Shown piece by piece: positions 54,783 to 64,000 of a DNA stretch of 64,000 nt. The stretch covers positions 16,597,870-16,661,869 of the forward strand of contig OY783194.1 in the NCBI GenBank assembly GCA_963678675.1, read 5' to 3'. The stretch comes from Xiphydria camelus (lineage: Eukaryota > Arthropoda > Insecta > Hymenoptera > Xiphydriidae). Numbering within the stretch: the stretch's first letter is position 1; each line of letters begins with the position of its first letter. Below the pieces are notes generated by a model, which was given only the letters and a program-made list of their open reading frames with translations, had not been told where the DNA came from and made no database searches. The translations under genes and the position numbers were made by a program.

Positions 54783-56395
54783 CAGTTAGGTACAAAACTG
54801 AGTCAACACATTTCTGCAGTTATCGTACCATATAAAAAAACCTAATATCTTTTTGGAAAATCAGTTTTATTATTAGAAGCTGCATTGAAATAGCTTTACA
54901 AACATGTCATATTTTTTGCTTAAAATAAGTGTACTCTATGAAATAATAAAGTCAATAATTGGTTCACTTTTGCACCGTTGAATACAGACTACTCAACATC
55001 TCTCGGCGATGACGCAATTCGCGGTCACACACGTCGAAACTTGCAGTGATACGCAGTGTAAAGCGGACGCAAGGCGATTTAGAAGCATTTAAACGTGTAC
55101 TCTCTCTTCGTTTATTGAACATTTAAATTTATTTCAAAAAAATGAAACCAATTTCAAAGTCCGTCAGAGAAGCAATTAAAAAGTTATTAGAGGATGGAAA
55201 ATCAACCAGCAAAATCGCATCGCACTTCAACATTTGCCAGTCAACTATTCAAAAAAATCGAAATTCTTGAGTAGCTAGCCACGTTTTAATAGATTTCGCG
55301 GTGTGTTTGAGGTCGTTGTATGTGTGTGTCCTGTTGGAATATTATTTCGTTTGTTGGATAAGGCATATTTTCAACAGCGTCAATTAAATTTTCACTGAAA
55401 ATGCTTTTATACACGTACTGATTCATAATACCGTCTATTTTGTGCAATAGTCCAACGCCATACGCCGTCATACAGCCCCATAGCTTAATATTGCCACCAC
55501 CATGTTTAACCGTCTGAATGAAATCTTTCACTTGCATGAACTCTCTTTCTCTTTTCCATTTCCACTGCCGGCCATCAGTTGTGTACCTGTTAATTTTTGT
55601 TTCATCTAACCAAATAACCTTCATCCAATCATCTTCAGTCCACTTCCCTTATTTTTTACGAAGTCAAATCTTGCTTTAATGTTTTTTCTTCGAAAGTAGT
55701 GGTTTCTTTTTCTTTTCCACGGCGACAAATTTAGCATTATGCAATGCTCGCTGAACTGTCTATTTGCTTACTCTTTTACCGGTATCACTTCTGCAAAGTA
55801 TCGTAGCTTTAGAAGCCGAAGATGCTTCATCACTGGCCAAATATTGAATGACTCTTCTGCAATCTTGAGGAGTCGTTCTCTTCGGTCGATCACCTTTATT
55901 AATTTTCACGGAAAACCTGTACCGATTTTTAATTCTTTGAACAGTTTACTGACAAATGTCGAAGTGCAATGCGAGTTTGCGGTTTGGTTTTCCATCCTCG
56001 AGTAACTTTTTAATTGCTTCTCTGACGGACTTTGAAATTGGTTTCATTTTTTGAAATAAATTTGAATGTTCAATAAACGAAGAGAGTACGCGTTCAAATG
56101 CTTCTAAACCGTCTTGCGTCTGCTTTACACTGCGTATCATTGCAAGTTTCGACGCGTGTGACCGCGAATTGCGTCGTCGCCGAGAGATGTCGAGTAGTCT
56201 GTATTCAACGGTGCAAAAGTGAACCAATTATTGACTTTATTATTTCATAGATTACACTTTTTAAAGCAAAAAATATGACATGTTTGTAAAGCTATTTCAA
56301 TGTAGTTTCGAATAATAAAACTGATTTTCCAAAAAGATATTAGGTTACGATAACTTCAGAAATGTGATGTGTTGACTCAGTTTTGCACCTAACTG
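54783..56395 (-). mobile_element. Tc3-like element with inverted-duplicated coding end
   Basis: The ends CAGTTAGGTACAAAACTGAG and inverse are flanked by TA (54781-54782, 56396-56397). The right arm (about 55925-56395) contains the 5' end of the transposase gene on the minus strand. The left arm (54783-55262) is an inverted copy of this same 5' end and has replaced the 3' third of the gene. The arms are ~470 bases. Confidence 0.8.
55265..56046 (-). pseudogene. Tc1/Tc3-type transposase, 3' end replaced
   Basis: On the minus strand, M-K-P-I-S-K-S-V-R-E-A-I-K-K-L-L (start at 56046) is the N-terminal helix-turn-helix, duplicated in the left arm at 55142. The core gives V-I-W-L-D-E-T-K-I-N (first aspartate, ~55600) and I-I-F-Q-Q-D (second, ~55345), then shifts frame; N-D-L-K-H-T-A-K-S-I continues until ~55265, where the inverted arm begins. 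The third acidic residue and the C terminus are lost. It has several stops between 55650 and 55950. Confidence 0.65.
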
Positions 56396-58139
56396 TATAT
56401 TCAGGATTATGATTACATAGGGCTTTGCGAAACTTGGATAGAAGAAAAAGAGTGGGAAGGACTGGTACGGATCTTGCCGAGAAACTATATTTAGAAAAGT
56501 CAGTTCGCAGTCAGAGCAAAAGGAAAAGGTAGAGCTAGTGGAGGAATATTAACGGGTGTGAGAGAGAATATAGTGGAAAATACAGAATTATGTAGAACGT
56601 GCATTGGTGCAATTGGAAGATTTTTGAAGATAGATGAGGAGCGGTGGAATGTGTGGACGGTGTATAATAGGGATAAGGTAAGAAAGTTAATGACAGACCT
56701 AAAAAATTGTATTGAAGAGAGGGAGGAAGTCCCCCTACTAGTGTGAGGGGATTTTAATGCGAGAACAGGGAGCCAGGATAACAGCAATGAAGAGGATGAA
56801 GGACGATAAGTAGGAAGATCATCAAAGGACCAGAAGCTGAATGCAGAGGGAGAAAGTTTAATCTGACAACTGGGGGAAACAGGATGGATGATTCTAAATG
56901 ACTGTACCAAAGGGGATGAGAGAGGGGAGTTCACGTATGTCAGTAAAATAGGGGCATCAGTAATAGACTACGGGATCACGAACATAAAAGGGAAGGATAA
57001 AATAGAAGAGCTTGTGGTGGGGGAAAGAATCGAGTCTGATCATCAACCACTGGAAGTTAAAATCAAAGGAGAGAAAGAGAGAGAAAGAGAGAGCGTCGAC
57101 AGAAAGGCAAATGAAAGTAAGGACAAAGAAAAGGAGGTGATAATGTGGTCTGAAGAAGGCATAAGCATGTTTAAGGCAAGGATGGAGGGTAGACTATTCA
57201 TGGAAGAAAAATGCAATGAAGCGTGGGAAGAGCTGAGAGCGGCAGTCTCAAGCAGCATGGAGAGAAAGAAGATAAAAAGGAAGACCTGGAAAATAGGGCA
57301 CAAGAACTGGTGGGACAGAGAGTGCGGTAGGAAGAAGAGAAAAGTGAAGAGGATTTACAAGAGGAGAGAGCTGCTTTTAGAGAGCTGTGCAAGGAGAAAG
57401 AAAGAATAAGAAAAGAAGAAGAACTAGCGGAAATTAAAGAAGTGAAGAACAGGAAAGACATATGGAGATATATAAACAAATGTAGGAAGAAGAAATCGAA
57501 TACTAGTAACAGAATCAAGCAGGAAGAGTGGAGAAAGCACTTTATGGAGCAGCTAGGAGGTACGGACGAAGTACAATGGGCGCTGGTGGAGAACAGGAAC
57601 ACGGAAGAAAATGAGGCAGAAGTAAGTGACGAGGAAATAGAGAACCAGATTAAGAGGCTAAGGAAGAGGAAAGCAGCAGGTAGCGATGGAATCCCAGGTG
57701 AGGCCTGGCAGATGATAGAAGGAGAGGGGAGAAAGAGATTCAGGGAAGTAATAAAACAGTTTGGAGGGGAGAAGGATTTTCTGGGGAATGGAGAAAAGGA
57801 GTCATTACACCGCTGCACAAGAAGGGTAACACATATGATGTGAAGAACTACAGAGGGATCACGACATTAAACACGGCCTACAAGGTGTATGCAGCAATTT
57901 TGAATTAAAGATTAAAGATGGAGATAGAAGAGAAAGATATTTTGCCAGAGTCGCAGGCGGGATTCAGATAGCAGAGAGGAACGATGGATAAAAAACGTAT
58001 ACATTTTACAACATGTGGTGGAGGGAATTAGCGAAGAAGGCGGGCAAACTTTACGCCTTCTTCGTGGATCTCAAAGCTGCGTTTGATAGGGTGGACAGAA
58101 AAAAACTATGGAAAATAATGGGGAACAGAGGGATAAGAA

Positions 58140-59721
58140 CACGATACACTTAAACACGGTATGTCGGCGCGCATGTATTGTCTGTCCTTGTCGCACTCCG
58201 TGACGTCACGTGTGTTGCAGAATACCAGACGGGGCATGTTAAATGCTGCTCATTTAATTTGTTTTACTATTTTCTGATCCGCTTTTCGTGGCGGATTTCT
58301 ACCTGCTTGCTTTTTGGGTTATTGAGCGTATTATTTCACTCTTCATATTGAAATATTTCAAGTTAAAAATATAAGAAAAGCTCTATATTGCTTTAATAGA
58401 ATAAATACAATCATTTTTGTATAACCTTGTCAAAAATTCCGCATAAAATCTTTTTTAAAAGTTTTACGATTTTTTATAAGATTGATATGTTTTTTATGCG
58501 GTATGTGAAACAAACTTATAAAAATTACCCCAGATTTCATAAAATACAGGTTTTTCCTATCAGTTTTTACAAAGAAAATGACTGGCTGTTAAAACGTTAT
58601 AAAATCAGGGTTTATGCGGGATTTTTAGAAGGGAAATACGATTTATTTATTGAGTTAATTCTTTTTTTTATTCGTAAATTTTGACATCTTATCTAAGCGC
58701 TTTTTACAATTTTCAAAACTAATCCTACGATTCAAATCTCGCAGTCTAATGTAAGTACGTGTTCTTGCTAAACATAAAAGTACCTCGTAAGGAATAATAA
58801 TTGTCGAATCAGTTAGCTTGCTCATAGTGCGTTCGGCTAGTTTTTTGAATAAATGTTTCCCACTTGATAATGATGTTCCATGCATAATACTAAATTCAGA
58901 TTCCCCATTATTTTAGTAGCTTGTAACATGTTTTTATTTGGACCTAAAAGATTTCCTCTTGAGATGAAACTCAGCCAATTTTGGGATGTTCTATCAATTT
59001 CAATTTTATTTGTTTCCACACCTAATTTATATTTTCCTCTAAACCTGTGCGCTACATAACCTGCTATATATTTCAAGGCTTCTTCGTGTACTGTTTCTTT
59101 GAATTCAAATGATTTCAGTGAATCAGTAGTTTTATTACTGTTTTCATTTTCTGTCTCTAAAATGTGTAATTCGGTATATGGTGGATCAATAAATTCATAC
59201 TCCTTCAACATACTCTCTTCTAAGTCATCAGGCTTTTCGGTAGAGATTGCTATATCTTGCCCTAAATTGGAGAGAATAGTATTTGTTAAGCAAAGTTCTT
59301 CGGTAACTTTATGTAATTGTCTTTCTAGTGGCTTCAGTAAACAGGGTTCCAAGGTATCTTCAGTATTTGTGTTTGATGTAAATATTGCAGCAGAATTTTT
59401 TCCCAGTATATACCATCTTAAACAATATATTAAATCTAGTGGATTAGGATGGTCGTTAGCACCACCCATTCCTCTTATGTACCTATAACTAATGGGTATA
59501 ACTGCTTACAGTTACACAACATAATAGACGCACACTCTTTAATTATTTTATTATACACAAAACGAAATATAACTTCTTAAGAATCGATAACAACCATAAA
59601 ATGCCACGCTCTGCATATACAACTGTAGTTTCCCGCTCGGACTTGCAACACACGTGACGTCATGCGTAGCCGAGACGAGTTTCGTCCGAGCCACTGACAT
59701 ACCGTGTTTAAGTGTATCGTG
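58140..59721 (-). mobile_element. P-element-like transposon, internally reduced
   Basis: The ends CACGATACACTTAAACACGG and inverse are flanked by an exact 8-bp duplication GATAAGAA (58132-58139, 59722-59729). Eight-base duplications and CA...TG termini are standard for P elements. Subterminal TGACGTCACGTGTGTTGCA occurs near both ends (58201 plus; 59662 minus). It inserted in the LINE reverse transcriptase. At 1582 bp it keeps only the C-terminal transposase part. Confidence 0.85.
58655..59469 (-). pseudogene. P/THAP9-type transposase, C-terminal part
   Basis: On the minus strand from 59469: N-D-H-P-N-P-L-D-L-I-Y and L-R-W-Y-I-L-G-K-N-S, then A-L-K-Y-I-A-G-Y-V-A-H-R-F-R (conserved in P/THAP9 proteins) and W-L-S-F-I-S-R-G-N-L. 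A one-base frameshift near 58882 is followed by M-H-G-T-S-L-S-S-G-K-H-L and T-R-T-Y-I-R-L-R-D-L-N-R. The THAP domain, GTP-binding region and catalytic start are missing, so no transposase activity is expected. The ~210-residue front frame starts at an internal methionine. Confidence 0.75.
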
Positions 59722-59768
59722 GATAAGAAAAGGGCTCACAGAAAGAGTTAAGGAAAGGGCATAGCCGG

Positions 59769-60229
59769 GTTTCCATTTGAAATCGGCCCCAGAGCCGATT
59801 TAAATTTCTAATCAACTCTTCAAAAGTACTCGGCCTAAGTATATTTTTGCCAAAGTTTCGGACCATTATCCGCCATATTGAATTCGTAATGGCGGATCTT
59901 GCAATTTTCGTTTTTTGGCTTTTTAACCAAAACTAATCATCCGAAAAATCTGAAAAAATTCACAGTATTTTTCATTATCATGATACACATTCTGAATTTT
60001 TTTTACAATTTTTTCGAATCAAAATTCGCGAAAAAAAAATTGCGAAAGTTTTTGAACGCTATTTTTTTTGGTTCCCATCGCGACCCAAACCCACATTTTT
60101 CACTAATGCATAGCCCATTCCGAAATACACTTTATAGAATTTTTGCAGATTTTTTCAAGGGGTGCGCGGGGGTTAAAATAATCGAAAAATCCCTCACAAT
60201 GAGTATTTACGTCTATTTTACCCGCGGAA
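59769..60229. other. Spacer
   Basis: AT-rich. It contains GCCATATTG/AATGGCGGATC words like those of the fold-back A core (near 59870-59900), possibly a remnant. The 115-codon frame crossing into the Helitron is not supported. Confidence 0.35.
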
Positions 60230-60253
60230 TCTATCTATATATATAAAAATGAA

Positions 60254-60292
<39 letters not shown>

Positions 60293-62235
60293 ATGTCTCG
60301 TATGCCTTCCTAAACCGTTCATCCGATTGCGATGAAATTTTGGGAAATGGTTGGACGCATGCCTGCGATGGTTTCTGAGTTAGTAAATCTTATACAGGGT
60401 GTTCAAAAAGTCCCGGTACGGCCGATTATCTCAGCGGGAAAACATTTTAGAGAAAAATATTTAATACAAAACTTTAAAGATTTTCCCTTGGCTACCCAGT
60501 GGTCATATTGGATTTGACCTTGACCGTGACCTTTAAGGTAATATCAAATGCCTTCCTAAACCGTTCATCCGATTGCGATGAAACTTTGGGGAATGGTTGG
60601 ACGCATGCCCGGGAAGGTTTCTGAGTTAGTAAATCTTATATAGGGTGTTCAAAAAGTACCGGTTCTGATGATTATTATGCCTTCCTAAACCGTTCATCCG
60701 ATTGCGATGAAAATTTGGGGAACAGTTGGACGCATATCCGCGAAGGTTTGAGTTAGTAAATCTTATACAGGGTGTTCAAAAAGTACAGGTACGGATGATT
60801 ATTTGCCTTCCTAAACCGTTCATCTGATTGCGATGAAACTTTGGGGAATGGTTGGACGCATGCCCGCGAAGGTTTCTGAATTAGTAAATCTTATAAAAGG
60901 TGTTCAAAAAGTACCGGTACTGATGATTATTATGCCTTCCTAAACCGTTCATCTGATTGCGATGAAAAGTTGGGAAATGGTTGGACGCATGCCCGCGAAG
61001 GTTTCTGAGTTAGTAAATCGTATACAGGGTGTTCAAAAAGTAGCGGTACGGATGATTATTATGCCTTCCTAAACCGTTCATCCGATTGCGATGAAACATT
61101 GGGGAATGGTTGGACGCATGCCCGCGAAGGTTTCTGAGTTAGTAAATCGTATACAGGATGTTCGAAAAGTACCGGTACGGATGATTATTATGCCTTCCTA
61201 AACCGTTCATCCGATTGCGATGAAACTTTGGGGAATGGTTGGACGCATGCCCGCGAAGGTTTCTGAGTTAGTAAATCTTATACAGGGTGTTCAAAAAGTC
61301 CAGGCACAGCTAATTATCTCAACGGGAAATCATTTTAGAGAAAAACGTTTGATATAAAACTTTTAGGATTTTTCCCTGGCTACCTAATGGTCATATTGGA
61401 TCTGACATTGACAATGACCTTCTAGGTAAAATTGATTTTTTTAAATCCGAACCTCTATTTTATATACCGGAAATGAAAAGAGCGGGAAATTTCACGTTCA
61501 AATATGTCCTTTACCATTACTTCTATGTGACCTTTATGGTCAGCGGAGGTCAAATTGAGGTCAAGTACAGTTCGGCTTCGTACCATGAAAGCTATGGGCC
61601 CTATACAAATTCTTTTTGATAGTAGGATTTAGGATTCTTTAGTGGCTGTACAATGGTGATATTGTATTTGACCTTGACCATGACCTTCATTTGGAATCTC
61701 TTACATCTGACATAATATTCCAAATCAGTTACACGAAAAATCCCTTAGTGCCAACCAAATTTAATCGAAGTAACAATCATCACTGGCAAATTCAAAGGCG
61801 AAGTCGCCCTCATTCACGCATACCTATGATTTCCAACGATTTAACATTCGAATTCAAGCGGCTCCAGTTCCCTTTGCGTCTTGCTTTTGCTATTACCATC
61901 AATAAAGCACAAGGTCAATCGTTGACTATTGCTGGCTTAAATTTGGAAAATTCATGTTTTTCACGCGGCCAATTGTATGTGGCTTGCTCCAGAGTTAGCA
62001 CACCGAAAAATTTACACGTTTTTACTCCAAATAAAAAAATAAAAAACATTGTCTATCCGCTGGCCTTAAGATAAATTAATAAAAGAAATATACTTTCCAA
62101 TTTAAATTAAATACATGTGTTTTTTAGCGTAGCATGGCTCCCTACCTATGAGTACAGATATCTGCTAAAAATTCATTAAATGACGACCAAAATCAATCCA
62201 AAATCTACCCGTGCGAAGCCGGGACGGGCTGCTAG
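60230..62235 (+). mobile_element. Helitron with internal 129-bp tandem array
   Basis: It starts TCTATCTATATATATAAAAA and ends in the hairpin CCCGTGCGAAGCCGGGACGG...CTAG, inserted between A (60229) and T (62236) without target duplication: all Helitron hallmarks. A (GTCT)n run follows the 5' end. Seven units begin GCCTTCCTAAACCGTTCATC at 60304, 60550, 60679, 60805, 60934, 61063 and 61192 (periods 129, 126, 129, 129, 129 after the first). Each unit contains ACAGGGTGTTCAAAAAGT. Of the RepHel protein only the helicase end is left. Confidence 0.85.
61691..62074 (+). pseudogene. Helitron helicase (Pif1-like), C-terminal fragment
   Basis: The frame shows F-P-L-R-L-A-F-A-I-T-I-N-K-A-Q-G-Q-S-L and G-Q-L-Y-V-A-C-S-R-V, the last motifs of Pif1-type helicases in Helitron RepHel proteins (motifs around the T-x-x-K-A-Q-G-Q-S and Y-V-A-x-S-R signatures). 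The natural stop at 62072 is kept. The first ~25 codons (starting at 61691) do not look original: the homologous part begins about I-P-M-I-S-N-D. The Rep nuclease and the rest of the helicase are missing, so the copy is non-autonomous. Confidence 0.75.
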
Positions 62236-62376
62236 TATAATTATAAAAATATTCGACTCGTAAAAATCATGTTTATCGGGAGTTTCAGTTAATTCACAAC
62301 CAATCACGCAGCATTGCAAACATTTTTCGCAAAAATTCTTGCGAATAACTAGTCACACAAAAAAAAGTGGGGTATA

Positions 62377-63295
62377 CCAGGTATGTCGGTAATTCCTTTC
62401 CGGTTTTCGTAACAGATATCATTAGCTATAAGTATGAAATATTATGATTTGATACATATGTCATTTTATTCTACTGACATTAACCTCAATACTACACAAG
62501 TTACGTTCCGCCAAAATAACAGCGTTATAGATTTATAATTTTCTGAAAATGTCGAGTTTTGTGCCTGAAAACGTGAATTTGCGGCACGCATTACTTTTCT
62601 TGTTTCATCTAAAGAAAAAAGCCGCTGAAAATCATAGTTTGCTGGTAGAGACTTACGGTGAACATGCGCCAACCATAAGAACATGTGAAACGTGGTTTCA
62701 ACAATTCAAATGTGGTGATTTCAACGTTCAAGACGAAGAACGTCCTGGTAGGCCGAAACGTTTGAAGATGTGGAATTGCAGGAGTTATTGGTTGAAGACC
62801 CAACACAAACTCAAAAACAATTGGCAGAAAAGTTGAATGTGAGCCGAGTAGCAATTTGTGAACGATTACGAGCGATGGGAAAGATCCAAAAGATGGGAAG
62901 ATGGGTGCCACATGATTTTGCAGCATGACAACGCGCCGTCTCATACAGCAAAACGAGTCAAAGAAGTGTTGAAATCACTTGGTTTGGAAGTTTTATCGCA
63001 CCCGCCGTACTCTCCAGATCTGGCTCCATCCGACTACCACCTTTTCGCATCGATGGGGCGAGCGCTTGCAGAGCAGCACTTCGCCGATTTCGAAGAAATT
63101 AAAAAATGGCTCGATGAATGGTTTAGCTCAAAAGAGAAACTGTTCTTTTGGAATGGCATCCATAAATTGCCTAAGAGATGGGCAAAATGTATAGAACCAA
63201 ATGGCCAATACTTTGAATAAATAAATTTGAACTATCCATTGTAAGTAACGTGTTTTCTAACGAAAAAACCGGAAAGGAATTACCGACACACCTGG
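62377..63295 (+). mobile_element. cecropia-like mariner with internal deletion
   Basis: TIRs CCAGGTATGTCGGTAATTCC and inverse are flanked by TA (62375-62376, 63296-63297). It is 919 bp against ~1300 for a complete mariner. The intact fold-back copy at 63859 shows the uninterrupted target (GGGGTATACATTTG), which proves the insertion point. Confidence 0.85.
62549..63220 (+). pseudogene. mariner transposase, middle deleted
   Basis: Start M-S-S-F-V-P-E-N-V-N at 62549. The first block has A-E-N-H-S-L-L-V-E-T-Y-G-E and R-T-C-E-T-W-F-Q-Q-F. A one-base insertion near 62763 shifts the frame; in the corrected frame the second helix-turn-helix and R-W-V-P-H follow. About 0.4 kb including the first catalytic aspartate is missing at ~62920. 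The rest keeps L-Q-H-D-N-A-P-S-H-T (second aspartate) and Y-S-P-D-L-A-P-S-D-Y (third; 34 residues apart as in mariners) and the natural end. Related to the cecropia subfamily by motif; not active. Confidence 0.8.
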
Positions 63296-63680
63296 TACAT
63301 TTGATGCGATATATGTTATCCGTAGTAATTTTGCCTCCTGATCATGAATCCGGTATCAAAATTAAGCCATCACGTCACTTTTTTTTTAATTTCAAAAAAC
63401 CATCAAGAGATCATGATTTTCAAAAAGTTAATAGACATAAACCAAATCCGCTATAGGGGTTTTTTTGGATCACTGATCACGAATCTGAAATCGGATTTCA
63501 AAAATTTAAGATGGCGGATCCAATATGGCGGACGAGATTTTCGAAAATTGTGAATTTTTGTAAATATGACTTCATATTCGTCATCAGCGACCGAAAGAAC
63601 CCCAGTATACCAAAGGTATTAATTCGTCGATTTTCGAAAATCTCGTCGGCCATATTGGATCCGCCATCTTGAATTTACGC

Positions 63681-63858
63681 TGCACGATCCACAAACGTGA
63701 CAAAGTAACGCGCGCGACTGATAGTAGTAAGGCGGCTCCCCACTCACGCCGAGAAGTTTCGGCGAGAAGCTCGCCAAGAAGACTCGGGAACACGAGAGTG
63801 AACGGAAGAACGAGAAGGCGAGAAACTATCCACATTCACATCCATATAACTGATAGCA
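63681..63858. other. GC-richer spacer
   Basis: A short patch rich in GAGAAG/CTCGCC words between two fold-back A copies. No gene supported. Confidence 0.35.
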
Positions 63859-64000
63859 GTCACACAAAAAAAAAGTGGGGTATACATTTGATGCGATACA
63901 TGTTATCCGTAGTAATTTCGCCCCCTGATCACGAATCCGGTTCATTTCGCTATCACGTCAAATTTTTTTTAATCTCAAAAAACCAGCCAGAGATCATAAT
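63859..64000. mobile_element. Fold-back family A, copy 3 (left arm, runs off the window)
   Basis: CAGTCACACAAAAAAAAAGTG then GGTATACATTTGATGCGATAC and CTGATCACGAATCCGG match copy 1. The rest lies beyond the window. Confidence 0.8.

Larger units (their letters stand above)
52919..59768 (+). mobile_element. APE-type LINE, full 5' side, split by three insertions
   Basis: A purine-rich 5' leader (52919-53640), ORF1 (53641-54655) and ORF2 (from 54703) lie in order. Insertions: fold-back C at 53049-53470 (leader), Tc3-like at 54783-56395 (endonuclease), P-like at 58140-59721 (reverse transcriptase). The LINE stops near 59768 without a recognised 3' end, so the 3' part is missing. Target duplications of the DNA elements allow exact reconstruction of the junctions. 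Confidence 0.75.
54703..59768 (+). pseudogene. LINE ORF2 (endonuclease and reverse transcriptase), broken
   Basis: The frame begins at 54703 and shows I-L-F-W-N-V-A-G-L-K-N-K at the start of an apurinic-type endonuclease. It resumes after the Tc3-like insertion with Y-D-Y-I-G-L-C-E-T-W (56405-56435), then G-D-F-N-A-R-T-G (~56750) and S-D-H-Q-P-L-E (~57037): the expected endonuclease motifs. The RT region has A-A-G-S-D-G-I-P-G-E (~57680), N-Y-R-G-I-T-T-L-N (~57848) and V-D-L-K-A-A-F-D-R-V (~58065), and is cut by the P-like element. Only ~40 bases follow the cut. Several stops and frameshifts (for example near 56745, 57408, 57790) make it inactive. It belongs to a different family from the RT at 50812. 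Confidence 0.75.
62352..63680. mobile_element. Fold-back family A, copy 2, interrupted by a mariner
   Basis: AGTCACACAAAAAAAAGTGG at 62351 begins the arm. It is cut at GGGGTATA|C by the mariner at 62377-63295 and continues at 63298 with CATTTGATGCGATATATG. The second arm is recognisable up to ATCCGCCATCTTGAATTT near 63676 and then lost, so the element is truncated on the right. Confidence 0.75.

Noticed and set aside
57198..57818. 206-codon minus frame (and 54279-54707, 56500-56934, 33406-33699)
   Set aside because: Ser/Leu/Phe-rich antisense shadows of purine-biased LINE or coiled-coil coding DNA.
60304..61300. 129-bp repeats as a CRISPR or centromeric array
   Set aside because: They are contained within one Helitron and repeated inside a second Helitron fragment; there are no spacers.

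Overview
This is an AT-rich eukaryotic window that is almost entirely transposable elements (TEs), their relics and long palindromes. There are no bacterial-style operons, rRNA genes, intact tRNAs, CRISPR arrays or convincing single-copy host genes. Several features suggest an insect or other arthropod genome: maT-type (DD37D), DUF4817-type (DD41D) and cecropia-like mariners, jerky-like and pogo-like transposases, P/THAP elements, Helitrons, piggyBac relics and APE-type LINEs. The species cannot be named from the sequence; a hymenopteran is a weak guess.

Layout. 1-11360: a block bracketed by a ~0.5 kb inverted repeat, filled with nested fold-back elements. Within it are two nested THAP-bearing elements (~1498-5292 and ~2158-4085), a fold-back with 71-bp tandem repeats, a tRNA-derived relic, a TTAA MITE and a dead mariner. 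11445-14496: diverged repeats, a TTAA MITE and one isolated putative exon. 14501-17288: the best-preserved gene, a 586-608 aa DDE transposase (Mutator-like domain, TTAA duplication as in Kolobok), directly abutting a second TTAA element. 18359-19250: fold-back family A. 19846-21855: first copy of an element carrying a PIN-like ORF fragment. 22006-22966: internally deleted piggyBac. 23540-24245: a coding-like minisatellite. 25606-28927: a pogo-like transposase relic split by three MITEs. 29061-30342: a GC-rich maT mariner. 30890-33850: a jerky/Tigger-like relic. 35474-38392: two more TTAA elements and an inverted Helitron fragment. 38897-39667: fold-back B. 43304-47947: a DD41D element containing a palindrome that contains another palindrome. 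48586-52481: second PIN/CXC element copy, with an inserted LINE. 52919-59768: a LINE split by a fold-back, a Tc3-like element and a P element. 60230-62235: a Helitron with 129-bp tandem repeats. 62352-64000: fold-back A copies, one hit by a mariner.

These parts do not form a pathway. They form a stratigraphy of insertions in which target-site duplications (TA, TTAA, 8 bp, A/T) fix the order of events. The main themes are: (1) repeated use of TTAA targets by at least nine elements; (2) a shared CAGGGTG terminus on several TA-targeting elements; (3) long terminal repeats made by inverted duplication of a transposon's own coding end, seen twice independently; (4) CRE-like TGACGTCA octamers inside the inverted ends of P/THAP elements; (5) a THAP exon and an exon resembling YqaJ-nuclease-type proteins pointing towards each other inside one inverted-repeat element, the best candidate for an undescribed system.

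All family names come from reading motifs by eye; no database was searched.
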